A stretch of DNA of 64,000 nucleotides, taken from CAZIAK01 sp964537035 (GTDB lineage Bacteria > Planctomycetota > B15-G4). The stretch covers positions 81,973 through 145,972 of the forward strand of contig CAZIAK010000005.1 in the NCBI GenBank assembly GCA_964537035.1, read 5' to 3'. A program made the position numbers and the translations under genes. Positions 32,694-41,425 of the stretch are shown one piece after another (within the stretch, counting starts at the first letter, position 1; each line of letters opens with the position of its first letter). A model generated the notes under the pieces. That model was not told the origin of the DNA. It ran no database searches and worked only from the letters and a program-made list of their open reading frames with translations.

Positions 32694-33662
32694 ATGGTTC
32701 GCAAGACCAAGACAGAGTCCAAGAGCAAGAGCACGAGCCGCCGCACGACGACGGCCAGCAAGGCTTCCAAGGCCGCCACCACTGCCGCAGCGGGTCCTGC
32801 GACGAAGGCAGCCAAGAAGACGCCTGCCAAGTCCTCCAGCAAGGCCAGCGGCAAGGCCTCGGCCAAGGCTCCCGCGAAGAAGCGTCAGCGTGGTGAGCTG
32901 GGCGGGCCCCACGAGGCCCTCTGGCGGTCCTACGCCAAGACCCACGACCCCGCCCAGCGCAACCAGCTCATGGAGCTGCACCTGCAGGTGGTGCATTTCA
33001 CAGCCGAGCGGCTGCTGCTGACCCTGCCCCGCTCCATCGAGCTCGAAGATCTGAAGAGCGCTGGCGTGTTCGGTCTGATGGACGCCATCGACGGCTTCGA
33101 CATCGACCGGGGCATCAAGTTCAAGACCTACTGCAGCACTCGTGTACGGGGAGCCATCCTCGACGAGCTGCGCAGTCAAGACTGGGTGCCTCGTCTGGTG
33201 CGTCTCCGGGCCCACCAGCTGACCAAGGCCCAGGCCAGCCTCGAAGCGGTCCATGGGCGCGTGCCCACGGATGCCGAAATGGCTGACGCCCTCGACGTGG
33301 GCCTGCCCGACTACCTGTCCATGGTTCAAGAGGCCCGGGCCCACACCGTGCGCTCCCTCTCCGAGACCTGGGACGACGGCTCCGGCGATCAGGCGGTCGA
33401 GAAGATCGACTACCTGAAAGATCCCGGCGCCCCCGATCCCGCCGAGATCCTGAACCAGAAAGACGTGATGATCGCCATGATCCGCTCGCTCAGCAAACGC
33501 GAGAAAGAGATCATCCTCATGTACTACCGCGATGGGTTGACCATGAAGCAGATCGGTCAGCTCATGAGCCTGACCGAGTCCCGGGTGTGCCAGATCCACA
33601 GCAACGTCATGAAGAAGCTGAAGGTGCACCTCGAAGGGGCGCACCAGCACCTGGCCATGTGA
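32694..33662 (+). CDS. FliA/WhiG-type sigma factor with histone-H1-like N-terminal tail
   Basis: The 322-residue product has a 66-residue tail with 15 Lys, 5 Arg and one acidic residue, rich in Ala/Ser/Thr (KAAKKTPAKSSSKASGKASA), like eukaryotic H1 tails. Region 2 follows (about 80-150: LVVHFTAERLL-like core, DLKSAGVFGLMDAIDGFDID, KFKTYCSTRVRGAILDELRS), region 3 (about 155-215) and region 4 (about 258-315: LSKREKEIILMYYRDGLTMK, then SLTESRVCQIHSNVMKKL). Region order fits the FliA/WhiG/SigB group, with no region 1.1. It is preceded by a c-di-GMP riboswitch and overlaps birA. The target promoters are unknown; motility, development or surface life would fit c-di-GMP control. Confidence 0.9.
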   Translation: MVRKTKTESKSKSTSRRTTTASKASKAATTAAAGPATKAAKKTPAKSSSKASGKASAKAPAKKRQRGELGGPHEALWRSYAKTHDPAQRNQLMELHLQVVHFTAERLLLTLPRSIELEDLKSAGVFGLMDAIDGFDIDRGIKFKTYCSTRVRGAILDELRSQDWVPRLVRLRAHQLTKAQASLEAVHGRVPTDAEMADALDVGLPDYLSMVQEARAHTVRSLSETWDDGSGDQAVEKIDYLKDPGAPDPAEILNQKDVMIAMIRSLSKREKEIILMYYRDGLTMKQIGQLMSLTESRVCQIHSNVMKKLKVHLEGAHQHLAM

Positions 33663-34450
33663 GACCGGGCGACGCCGCTTCGACCTCGGTGCTCTCAGGC
33701 CCTTCCATCGCCGGGCACCGGGTCGAGCTGCTCTCGTCCATCGATTCGACCAACGCAGAAGCCCGTCGGCGCATCTGTGCTGGCCGTGATGTGGCCGGTT
33801 TGGTGCTGGTGGCCGTCGACCAGACCGCGGGCCGGGGACGGCGGGGACACACCTGGCACTGCGTCCCCGGGCGCTCCCTGATCACGACGCTGGTCCTGGT
33901 CCAGCCCACTCTGCCCAGACTCTCCAGGGTGACCGTACTCACGGCCGTGGCCGCCTGCCGGGCCCTGGAGAACGCTGGCTCCCCGCCCATGGCCATCAAG
34001 TGGCCCAACGACCTGATGCGAGGCGAGGGCAAGCTGGGTGGCATCCTGGTCGAGCAGGTCACCTCGCCCCAGGGCCAGGATCTGCTGCTGGTGGGCGTCG
34101 GCATCAACCTGTCCTTGCGCCCCGGCGACCTCCCCGACGAGCTGAATGCGCTGGCCACGGACGCAGCTCTGGCCCCCACAGCGGCCTGCCGAGACCAGGC
34201 GCTCCGTCAGCTGGTCGAAGGGCTGGACGGCGCCCTGGCCGCTCTCGGCACCCCTGCAGACCACGCCTGGGGCCAGGAGTACGCCCGGAGATCGTGGCTG
34301 AACGGCCGCCGGGTCAGCCTGCAGCACGAGGGTCGTCAGCAGACGGTCGACATCGCCTCGGTGAGCGCTGAGGGCGACCTGCTCCTGGGGGACGGCCGGA
34401 CCCTGCGAGGCGAACACGTCCAGCTGCTGTCCTCGAAGCCCCACTCCTGA
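33659..34450 (+). CDS. birA: Biotin-[acetyl-CoA carboxylase] ligase
   Basis: The 263-residue product activates biotin to biotinyl-AMP and transfers it to BCCP. Motifs: SIDSTNAEARRR, DQTAGRGRRGHTWHC (the GRGRRG loop, about 57-62), KWPNDLMRGEGKLGGILVE and GVGINLSLRP. No N-terminal HTH is present, so it is a class I, non-repressor BirA. GTG 33659 overlaps the sigma-factor TGA (GTGA), so biotin ligase translation is coupled to the riboswitch-controlled gene. The open frame extends to 33587 but that part is a shadow of the sigma factor. Confidence 0.93.
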   Translation: MRPGDAASTSVLSGPSIAGHRVELLSSIDSTNAEARRRICAGRDVAGLVLVAVDQTAGRGRRGHTWHCVPGRSLITTLVLVQPTLPRLSRVTVLTAVAACRALENAGSPPMAIKWPNDLMRGEGKLGGILVEQVTSPQGQDLLLVGVGINLSLRPGDLPDELNALATDAALAPTAACRDQALRQLVEGLDGALAALGTPADHAWGQEYARRSWLNGRRVSLQHEGRQQTVDIASVSAEGDLLLGDGRTLRGEHVQLLSSKPHS

Positions 34451-34493
34451 CCGGCCAGTGGGCGCGGGCGGCCGACTCCCTGGCCCAGGTGCG

Positions 34494-34523
34494 TTGATAG
34501 AGGGTCGGGACCAGCCCTATACT
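34494..34523 (+). promoter_or_regulatory. Sigma70-type promoter for rph-rdgB-lepA
   Basis: TTGATA (34494-34499), 18 bases, TATACT (34518-34523); expected start near 34530, 32 bases before the rph ATG. The best-matched promoter in the window. Confidence 0.55.
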
Positions 34524-34561
34524 TGCCGGGCTTCCCCCTCCCCTCGAATCGACTCCTCGCC

Positions 34562-35284
34562 ATGACCCAGCTGCGCCTCGACGGACGGGCTCCCGATGCC
34601 ATTCGCCCACTTCACTTCACCAGGCATTGGCTGCCCACCCGCCCCGGTTCCGTCCTCGTGGACTGCGGCCTGACCAGGGTGCTCTGCACGGCGGTCGTCG
34701 AAGACGGCGTGCCCCGGTTTCTCAAGGGCACAGACCAGGGCTGGGTGACGGCGGAGTACTCCATGCTGCCGGCGGCCACCAGCAACCGCCGCCCCCGTGA
34801 GCGAGGCCCCAAGGTCGACGGTCGCAGCGTAGAGATCCAGCGGCTCATCGGCCGGGCCCTGCGCGCCGTGGTCAACCGCAAGGCCATCAAGGGGCGCACG
34901 GTGTGGGTCGACTGCGACGTGCTCTCGGCAGACGGTGGCACCCGCACCGCGTCGATCAACGGCGCGTACATGGCCCTCCATGACGCGTTCACGGGCCTCA
35001 AAGAGAACGGCGGCCTCAAGAGCTGGCCCCTGACCGATTCGCTGCAGGCGGTGAGCGTTGGCCTTCTCGAGGGCGCCGCCCACGCCGACCTCAGCTACTA
35101 CGAGGACAGCTCCGCAGAGGTCGACATGAACCTGATCGTCACCGGCTCGGGCAAGGTGGTCGAGATGGGCGGCGGCGCAGAGCAAGGGGCGTTCACGTTC
35201 GAGCAGCTCGACGCGCTGACCACCATGGGACGCAGCGCCGCCGCGTCGATCAAGGCCGTCCAGGACGAGGCCCTCAGGTCGTGA
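34562..35284 (+). CDS. rph: Ribonuclease PH
   Basis: RNase PH is a phosphate-dependent 3'-5' exonuclease that matures tRNA 3' ends. The 240-residue product matches the usual length and has the family blocks RPLHFTRHWLPTRPGSVLVD, GWVTAEYSMLPAAT, RSVEIQRLIGRALRAV and the phosphate/metal region CDVLSADGGTRTASINGAYM, with EVDMNLIVTGSGKVVEMGGG near the end. The ATG at 34562 starts it. It overlaps rdgB at the stop (GTGA). Confidence 0.96.
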   Translation: MTQLRLDGRAPDAIRPLHFTRHWLPTRPGSVLVDCGLTRVLCTAVVEDGVPRFLKGTDQGWVTAEYSMLPAATSNRRPRERGPKVDGRSVEIQRLIGRALRAVVNRKAIKGRTVWVDCDVLSADGGTRTASINGAYMALHDAFTGLKENGGLKSWPLTDSLQAVSVGLLEGAAHADLSYYEDSSAEVDMNLIVTGSGKVVEMGGGAEQGAFTFEQLDALTTMGRSAAASIKAVQDEALRS

Positions 35285-35892
35285 CCCAGTTGCTCGTCGC
35301 CACCAGCAACCGAGGCAAGGTCAAAGAGCTTGTCCCCTTGCTCGGCGAGCTGGGCTGGGAGCTCTGCGATCTTGAGCCGTTCGGCCATGTCCCCGAGGCC
35401 GTTGAAGACGGAGCCACCTTCGCCGAGAACGCACGGGCCAAGGCGTTGCACTACGCCCAGGCCACGGGGCTGGCGGTGCTGGCTGACGACTCTGGTCTTG
35501 AGGTCGACGCCTTGAACGGCGCGCCGGGGGTGCACTCCGCTCGTTTCGCGGGTGAGCACGGCAACGCCTCAGCCAACAACGCGCTGCTGCTGACCCAGCT
35601 CGACGGGGTGAGCGACCGCAGCGCCCGTTTTCGCTGCGCCCTCTGCCTGGTCGAGGGAGGCCAGGTCACCTTGGAGGTCAGCGGCGCCTGCGAGGGCACC
35701 ATCCTGAGCGACGGCAGGGGCCAGCAGGGCTTCGGCTACGACCCGTTGTTCGTACCCACGGCCCCTGGGGCCTCGGGCGCGAGCTTCGCCGAGATGACTG
35801 CTGCCCAGAAGGCGCCCCTGTCCCACAGGGGGCAGGCCGTGGCCGCCTTGGTCGCCGAGTTGTCCAGTCGCGGCACAGGAGCCCCGTCGTGA
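35281..35892 (+). CDS. rdgB: XTP/dITP (non-canonical purine NTP) pyrophosphatase
   Basis: RdgB hydrolyses dITP/XTP so they are not built into DNA. The 203-residue product starts at GTG 35281, overlapping the rph TGA, and has LLVATSNRGKVKELVPLLGE, EDGATFAENARAKALHYAQA, LADDSGLEVDALNGAPGVHS, GQQGFGYDPLFVPTAPGAS and SHRGQAVAAL. All ITPase-family motifs are intact. The rph-rdgB pair is a common neighbourhood in Gram-negative bacteria. Confidence 0.96.
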   Translation: MTQLLVATSNRGKVKELVPLLGELGWELCDLEPFGHVPEAVEDGATFAENARAKALHYAQATGLAVLADDSGLEVDALNGAPGVHSARFAGEHGNASANNALLLTQLDGVSDRSARFRCALCLVEGGQVTLEVSGACEGTILSDGRGQQGFGYDPLFVPTAPGASGASFAEMTAAQKAPLSHRGQAVAALVAELSSRGTGAPS

Positions 35893-37688
35893 AGCGCGAG
35901 CTGATTCGCAACTTTTCGATCATCGCCCACATCGACCATGGCAAGAGCACCCTTGCCGATCGCATGTTGGAGATGACCCGTACGGTCGAGCTGCGAGACC
36001 GGGCCGAGCAGCTCCTGGACGACATGGACCTGGAGCGGGAGCGAGGCATCACCATCAAGGCCAAGGCTGCCTCGATGGACTACAAGAAAGACGGGGTCCT
36101 CTACCGGCTCAACCTCATCGACACGCCGGGCCACGTCGACTTCAACTACGAGGTCGAGCGGGCCATGCAAGCCTGCGAAGGGGCCCTGCTGCTGGTCGAT
36201 GCCTCCCAGGGCGTCGAGGCCCAGACCGTGCACAACACGATCCTGGCCGAGCAGGCCGAGTTGATGATCCTCCCTGTGATCAACAAGATCGACCTGCCTG
36301 CAGCCCGCCCCGACGAGGTCATCGAAGAGATCGAGACGGCCCTGGCCATCGAGGGCGAGCGGGCCCTGCTGACCTCGGCCAAGAGCGGCGAGGGAGTCCG
36401 TGAGCTGCTCGACGCCATCGTGGACCAGGTGCCCTCACCGCTCGGCGACGATGACGCTCCCCTGCGGGCGCTCATCTACGACGCTGAGTTCAACGACTAC
36501 CGCGGCGTGATCATGCACGTGCGCGTGGTCGACGGTGCCCTGAAAGCCGGGCAGAAGATTCGCCTGGCAGCCGGAGGGAGCCGGCACGAGGCCCTCGAGA
36601 TCGGCATCTTCCGACCGGCGCTGACCCCGCTCAAGTCCCTGGGAACGGGAGAGGTGGGCTACCTCATCGCCAACATCAAGACCCTCTCTGACGTGCGCAT
36701 CGGCGACACGATCGTGCTCGACAAGGACACGACCAGCGAGCCCCTGCCTGGCTATCGGGCCAGCCGGCCCATGGTCTTCTGCGGCATGTACCCCGTGCAG
36801 AACGGTGACTTCGACAACCTGCGCACGGCCCTCGGACGGCTGGCCCTGAACGACTCGGCCTTCACCTTCATGCCCGAGAGCAGCGACGCCCTGGGCTTCG
36901 GCTTCCGCTGTGGCTTCCTGGGTCTCCTGCACATGGAGATCGTGCAGGAGCGGCTCGAGCGCGAGTCGAACATCGACATCGTCCAGACCGCACCCAACGT
37001 GACCTATGAGATCTTGGACACGGACGGCAAGCTGCTGGTGATCAACAGCCCTTCAGAGATCCCTGACGCGACCAAGATCGTGGAGTTCAGGGAGCCCATC
37101 GTGCACCTCGACATCGTCACGCCCGATGATTACATCGGCATCATCATGAAGCTGGGCATTGATCGGCGGGGCCGCTTCCTCAAGCAGGAGTACATCGGCC
37201 CGGGCAGGGTGCTGCTGGGTTTCAGCATCCCCCTGTCTGAGATCATCTTCGACTTCTTCGACCTGCTGAAGTCGGCGACTCGTGGTTACGCCACCATGGA
37301 CTACGAGCTCGAGGGCTACCACGCCGACAACCTGGTCAAGATGCGCATCCTGGTCAACAGCGAAGAGGTCGATGCCCTGTCGACCATCTCCCACTCCAGC
37401 CACTGCGAGGTCCGGGGACGGGCCATCCTCAAGGTGTTGCGCAAGGAGATCCGGCGGCACCTGTTCAAGGTCGCCCTGCAGGCGGCGGTGGGCGGCAAGA
37501 TCGTGGCTCGCGAGGACATCGCCCCCGTGCGCAAGGACGTCACGGCCAAGTGCTACGGCGGCGACATCTCCCGCAAGCGCAAGCTGCTGGAGAAGCAGAA
37601 GGCGGGCAAGAAGCGGCTCAAGATGGTGGGCAACGTAGAGATTCCCCAGAAGGCCTTCCTGGCCGTGCTGAAGACCGGGCGGGACTGA
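35889..37688 (+). CDS. lepA: Elongation factor 4 (LepA)
   Basis: LepA is a ribosomal GTPase that helps translation or 30S assembly under stress. The 599-residue product starts at GTG 35889, overlapping the rdgB TGA. G1 is IAHIDHGKSTLADRM (about 11-25), G3 DTPGHVD, G4 NKID. Domains II, III and V follow, then the LepA-only C-terminal domain (AVGGKIVAREDIAPVRKDVT and the ending KRLKMVGNVEIPQKAF). It is the last gene of the rph operon; the next gene is convergent 17 bases on. Confidence 0.97.
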   Translation: MKRELIRNFSIIAHIDHGKSTLADRMLEMTRTVELRDRAEQLLDDMDLERERGITIKAKAASMDYKKDGVLYRLNLIDTPGHVDFNYEVERAMQACEGALLLVDASQGVEAQTVHNTILAEQAELMILPVINKIDLPAARPDEVIEEIETALAIEGERALLTSAKSGEGVRELLDAIVDQVPSPLGDDDAPLRALIYDAEFNDYRGVIMHVRVVDGALKAGQKIRLAAGGSRHEALEIGIFRPALTPLKSLGTGEVGYLIANIKTLSDVRIGDTIVLDKDTTSEPLPGYRASRPMVFCGMYPVQNGDFDNLRTALGRLALNDSAFTFMPESSDALGFGFRCGFLGLLHMEIVQERLERESNIDIVQTAPNVTYEILDTDGKLLVINSPSEIPDATKIVEFREPIVHLDIVTPDDYIGIIMKLGIDRRGRFLKQEYIGPGRVLLGFSIPLSEIIFDFFDLLKSATRGYATMDYELEGYHADNLVKMRILVNSEEVDALSTISHSSHCEVRGRAILKVLRKEIRRHLFKVALQAAVGGKIVAREDIAPVRKDVTAKCYGGDISRKRKLLEKQKAGKKRLKMVGNVEIPQKAFLAVLKTGRD

Positions 37689-37704
37689 CCTGCGAAGGCC
37701 GCCC

Positions 37705-38079
37705 TCAGACCAGCCAGTAGTCCCTGGTCAGCCAACCCGCCACGAGCAACACCTGCAGGGACACAGCGACCCAGAAGCGGTTGCGAAAGCTGGCCTTGAT
37801 CGTCTTGTGCCGAAACAGGCTCATGCCAGCCAGGGCGCCCGGGGTACCGCCGCTCATCACGAGCCAAAGCAGGGTGCGCTCAGGCACGCGAACCCAGCTC
37901 CGCCCGGAGATCGCCTTGTCGTAGCCAAAGACAAGGAATGTGACGGCGCTCACCGCGATGCACCACCACAGCACCCAATGCAGTGGCTGATCAAGAGTGG
38001 TCAACCAGGCAAAAAGACCACCGCTCAAGCCGAAGCCGAGCAAACCAAAACGTAGTGCAGGTTGAGACCAGAGAGACAT
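37705..38079 (-). CDS. DUF1294-type small membrane protein
   Basis: The 124-residue product has about four hydrophobic helices and the DUF1294 signature FGYDKAISGRSWVRVPERTL followed by GGTPGALAGMSLFRHKT. Members of the family often carry an N-terminal cold-shock domain; this one does not. ATG 38079 gives MSLWSQPAL; a longer frame to 38175 is unlikely. The 284-base gap upstream to 38363 is a divergent region with no other gene I can support, although AT-rich bases near 38265-38290 may hold promoters. Function unknown. Confidence 0.8.
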   Translation of the reverse strand: MSLWSQPALRFGLLGFGLSGGLFAWLTTLDQPLHWVLWWCIAVSAVTFLVFGYDKAISGRSWVRVPERTLLWLVMSGGTPGALAGMSLFRHKTIKASFRNRFWVAVSLQVLLVAGWLTRDYWLV

Positions 38080-38363
38080 GATGACGAGTTCGGCATCAAG
38101 GGGAGAGGGAATCAAATCAGGGTAACGAGGCCAGGACCAAGGGCCAGAGGCATTGATCTGTCTCCATGCTAGCAAGCGTCATCAGGACTCGAGAGGGCCC
38201 GGCCAGAGCTTCGGGGGGCACATTTCCTGAGAATCGTGAATACAACAGCTCTCACATCGACTTCAAAATCCTTGTGCTATCGGTATCATCTCTCTCGGCG
38301 TCGAAAGGCTCTTCCCCCAGCTGACGCTTGTCCCCCACCCCCCCCCGCTGGATTGAGACACAC

Positions 38364-38783
38364 ATGGCTCTCAAGTCGTTGTCCACGGCCGAACTTCTCA
38401 AGGAACTCGACCGCCGTGAAAAAGGAGCAGGCAAGCTCGAAGCCAAGCGAGCAAAGCTGCTGAATGAACTCGCCCAGCTCGATGCTCAGTTGGCCCAGCT
38501 CGGCGTCACTCCCGGCCGTGCCCCCAAAGGAGCTGGCGCCGCAGCGGCCAGCGCCCCCAACGGCAAGCGCACTCGCGCCCGAAACGCCGTCAACCTCCCC
38601 GACGCCATTGCCATGGCCATGGAAATCGGCGCCGTGGTCTCGCCCGCCGAGGCCTCTGATCTGGTCCTCTCCAACGGCTTCAAGACGACCTCTCAGCGCT
38701 TCAACATGATGGTCAGCAACGCCCTGGCCAAGGACTCCCGCTTCAAGCGGCTGTCCCGCGGTCAGTACGAGCGCGTCGGCTGA
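38364..38783 (+). CDS. Small protein with coiled coil and winged-helix (HARE-HTH-like) domain
   Basis: The 139-residue product has an N-terminal charged coiled coil (AELLKELDRREKGAGKLEAK), a low-complexity Gly/Ala linker and a C-terminal winged-helix region (about 80-139: LPDAIAMAMEIGAVVSPAEA, SNGFKTTSQRFNMMVSNALA and KDSRFKRLSRGQYERVG). The last block fits the HARE/HB1-like winged helix seen in chromatin-linked and many bacterial proteins. It probably binds nucleic acid or a protein partner. A hairpin follows at 38819. Confidence 0.72.
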   Translation: MALKSLSTAELLKELDRREKGAGKLEAKRAKLLNELAQLDAQLAQLGVTPGRAPKGAGAAAASAPNGKRTRARNAVNLPDAIAMAMEIGAVVSPAEASDLVLSNGFKTTSQRFNMMVSNALAKDSRFKRLSRGQYERVG

Positions 38784-38818
38784 GCAAACCCGCAGACGAA
38801 AGCACTGACGGACAAGAG

Positions 38819-38853
38819 CGGGCCGGCGACCCTCCGTGAGGGTGGCTGGCCCG
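38819..38853. terminator. Hairpin between convergent genes
   Basis: A long stem (CGGGCCGGC... through ACCCT with AGGGT, then GGCTGGCCCG; one G-G mismatch and a 5-base loop) lies between the HARE-like gene and the MFS gene. No T-run; it may serve both strands. Confidence 0.5.
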
Positions 38854-38977
38854 TTCTGCGTTCGGAGACAGCTCTTGCCGCACCCTGACCACATGGCCGC
38901 GGACACGGAAACGAAGAACTGCCGCCGACAGAATGCGCCCGGAGCGCGGCACTCTCCGACGATGGTGCTAGCCCGGG

Positions 38978-40267
38978 CTAGGCGCTGGCCGTTCGGCGTC
39001 GCCCCGGGTAGCAGAGCATGAGCGCCGCGAGGCAGGCCAGGGAGGCCCACATGGGCACGGAGAACAGCCGCTCGTAGTCGACCTCGCCCGAGGCGTCCAC
39101 AGCCCAGTCACTGACCCAGCCAGCCACCTTGCTGCCGACGATCACGCCTACACCAACGATCACCAGATTGAACAGGTTCTGGGCGCTGGCCCGGACGTCG
39201 TCGCTCGTCTCTTCGTCGACGATCATGAAGGCCACGAAGATGAAGCAGCCAAAGCAGAGCCCGTGGAGCATGACCCCGCCCAGCAGGGCCACCGACGATT
39301 CGGGCAGATAGGCGAACAGGGCCATGCGCCCGGCGTAGGCCGCGAGCCCCACGGCCAGCAGCCCCTTGCGGGGAGCCCAGGTGGCCACCAGTGGCATGAG
39401 CGCCAACACCATGACCTCGACCATCTGGCCCAAGGTCATGAAGCCCCCGCCACCCACACCGAACACGGCCGTGAAGAACTCGGGGACCTCGAGGGTCTTG
39501 TGCAGGAAACTCTCGGTGTGCACGAAATAGAACTGGTGGATGCAGCTCACTGGCACGGCGATCAGGAACAAGGTCAGCAGGGGCTGACGCTTCACTTCGC
39601 CCAAGGCCGCCATGGTGGCGTTGCTCTTCGCGCTCCGATTCGGTGGCGTGTGGGGCAAGAAGAAGCAGAGCACCCCCATGACCCCACCCAGGATGGCGCT
39701 CAAGCGAAAGGCGTCGGCCTTGCCGGCCACCTGCAGGGCGTGGAGCGCGTCGCCGGTCGCCCCCTCTGGCGAATGCTGCAGCGCCAGCCATTGGCCCATG
39801 CCAATGCCCACGGCGATCCAGCCGAACGTCCCCCACAGGCGCACCTTGCCGAAGTCACGGTCCCGGTCGGGCAGGTGGTGAAAGGCCAACGAGTTGGTCA
39901 GGGCCAGGGTCGGCGAGTACACGAGCCCGTAGATCAGCGAGAAGATCAAGAAACCGTTGAAGTTGTCGATGGTGGCCAGCTGCCAGATCAGCACCGCCCC
40001 CACCAGGTGGGAGATGGCCAGGTAACGCTCCGTGGCGAACCAGCGGTCCGCCACTTGCCCGGCGAGAAACGGACCCACGATGGCGCCCACGGCGCCGGCC
40101 GCGAACATCGACCCGATCTGATTGCCATCCATGCCTCGATGATCGGCCAGAAACGACCACAGGAAGGGCAGCCAAGCGCCCCAGATGGCGTACTGAAGGA
40201 ACATCATCAGCGACAACGAGACGCCCAGCCGAGCGCCCATGGGTGGTGCTTCGCTGTGCCGGCTCAT
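38978..40267 (-). CDS. MFS transporter, nucleoside:H+ symporter-like
   Basis: The 429-residue product has 12 predicted helices. The start (LSLMMFLQYAIWGAWLPFLWSF) and the conserved loop GGVMLHGLCFGCFIFVAFM match the NupG/XapB-type nucleoside symporters. It overlaps the TIM-barrel gene by 4 bases (ATGA-type). Sugar-acid or polyol import is also possible in this neighbourhood, since related MFS members sit with Gfo/Idh and TIM-barrel isomerase genes. The inner-membrane location is clear. Confidence 0.85.
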   Translation of the reverse strand: MSRHSEAPPMGARLGVSLSLMMFLQYAIWGAWLPFLWSFLADHRGMDGNQIGSMFAAGAVGAIVGPFLAGQVADRWFATERYLAISHLVGAVLIWQLATIDNFNGFLIFSLIYGLVYSPTLALTNSLAFHHLPDRDRDFGKVRLWGTFGWIAVGIGMGQWLALQHSPEGATGDALHALQVAGKADAFRLSAILGGVMGVLCFFLPHTPPNRSAKSNATMAALGEVKRQPLLTLFLIAVPVSCIHQFYFVHTESFLHKTLEVPEFFTAVFGVGGGGFMTLGQMVEVMVLALMPLVATWAPRKGLLAVGLAAYAGRMALFAYLPESSVALLGGVMLHGLCFGCFIFVAFMIVDEETSDDVRASAQNLFNLVIVGVGVIVGSKVAGWVSDWAVDASGEVDYERLFSVPMWASLACLAALMLCYPGRRRTASA

Positions 40268-41307
40268 TCTGCGAACGCCGCGTCGAAGGCCAGCTCACTT
40301 GCGGGGAAGTCCAGCGCGCGCACGAAGCGCACGGCCTCCGCCGCGCCGTGTTCTCGATCCATCAAGGCGTCCTCCCACTCGACGGACAGGGGCCCGGCGT
40401 AGCGCTGTTGGTTGAGCAGGCGCACGATCGACTCGAAGTCGATACGGCCCCGTCCCGGTGAACGAAAATCCCAGTGGCGGCCGTCTGTGCCGAAGTCGAG
40501 GTGACCACCGAACACACCCGCCGCCGTGGGCGCGGCCGACCACCACACATCTTTGACGTGGACGTTGAACAGCCGCTCGCCAAACTCGCGCAAGAAGGCC
40601 AGATAGTCCACGCCCTGGTAGCCGAAGTGGGAGGGGTCGAAGTTGAAACCAAAGGCCGGGTGGTGGCCGAGGGCTGCCAGCGCCCGACGGCTGGTGACGA
40701 TGTCGAAGGCGATCTCGGTGGGATGCACTTCGAGCGCGAAGACGACTCCCTGTGCAGCGTAGTCATCGAGGATCGGCCGCCAACGCCGGGCGAAGTCGCC
40801 GTAGCCCTCGTCGATCGCCCCGGACGGCAAGGGCGGAAAGGCATAGGCCGCATCCCAGATGGAGCTGCCGGTGAAACCCACCACCACGGTACGCCCGGTC
40901 GCAGCCAACAGCGCCTTCACGTTGTCGGGAGCGCAGTCAAAGAAGGCCCGGGCGGCGCGCCCCGTGGCGATCATCTCGTCGGCGGCCCGCTGACGCACGC
41001 CCTCTGGATCACCATCACCCCACACCTGCTCGGAGAGGATGCCCTGGTGTCGGCCGTCGATCTTGTCGCACACCGCCTGCCCCACCAGGTGATTGCTGAT
41101 GGCGTAACAGGACAGCCCGTGACTCTGCAGCAGGGCCCACAGCTGCTCGCAGTAGCCAGGTTCGGCGAGCGCACGGCGGACCTCGAAGTGATCCCCCCAG
41201 CAGGCCAGCTCCAGGCCGTCGTAGCCAAAGGCTGCGGCCTTCTCGCACAGCGTGGCCAGGGGCAGGTCAGCCCACTGGCCGGTGAAGAGGGTCACGGGTC
41301 GAGGCAT
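40264..41307 (-). CDS. Sugar phosphate isomerase/epimerase (AP endonuclease 2-like TIM barrel)
   Basis: The 347-residue product belongs to the xylose-isomerase-like TIM-barrel family: GYDGLELACWGDHF near the start, HPTEIAFDIVTSRRALAALG with metal-binding His/Glu positions, FNFDPSHFGYQGVDYL (Asp/His), VHVKDVWWSA and SVEWEDALMD (Glu). Such enzymes isomerise keto-sugars, or act as dehydratases, in inositol-type pathways. Genes on either side are an MFS transporter and a Gfo/Idh oxidoreductase, a common set for polyol or sugar breakdown. Substrate unknown. Confidence 0.9.
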   Translation of the reverse strand: MPRPVTLFTGQWADLPLATLCEKAAAFGYDGLELACWGDHFEVRRALAEPGYCEQLWALLQSHGLSCYAISNHLVGQAVCDKIDGRHQGILSEQVWGDGDPEGVRQRAADEMIATGRAARAFFDCAPDNVKALLAATGRTVVVGFTGSSIWDAAYAFPPLPSGAIDEGYGDFARRWRPILDDYAAQGVVFALEVHPTEIAFDIVTSRRALAALGHHPAFGFNFDPSHFGYQGVDYLAFLREFGERLFNVHVKDVWWSAAPTAAGVFGGHLDFGTDGRHWDFRSPGRGRIDFESIVRLLNQQRYAGPLSVEWEDALMDREHGAAEAVRFVRALDFPASELAFDAAFAE

Positions 41308-41425
41308 GGGATGTCTCCACGGGGCGGCAGGGCCAGCGGCTCAGGCACAGCGGGACACCGTTGCCCGCGCCACAAGCCGCCCTCGGGTTCTATCACACAG
41401 CCACCAAGGCAGCGCTGGCCAGGGC

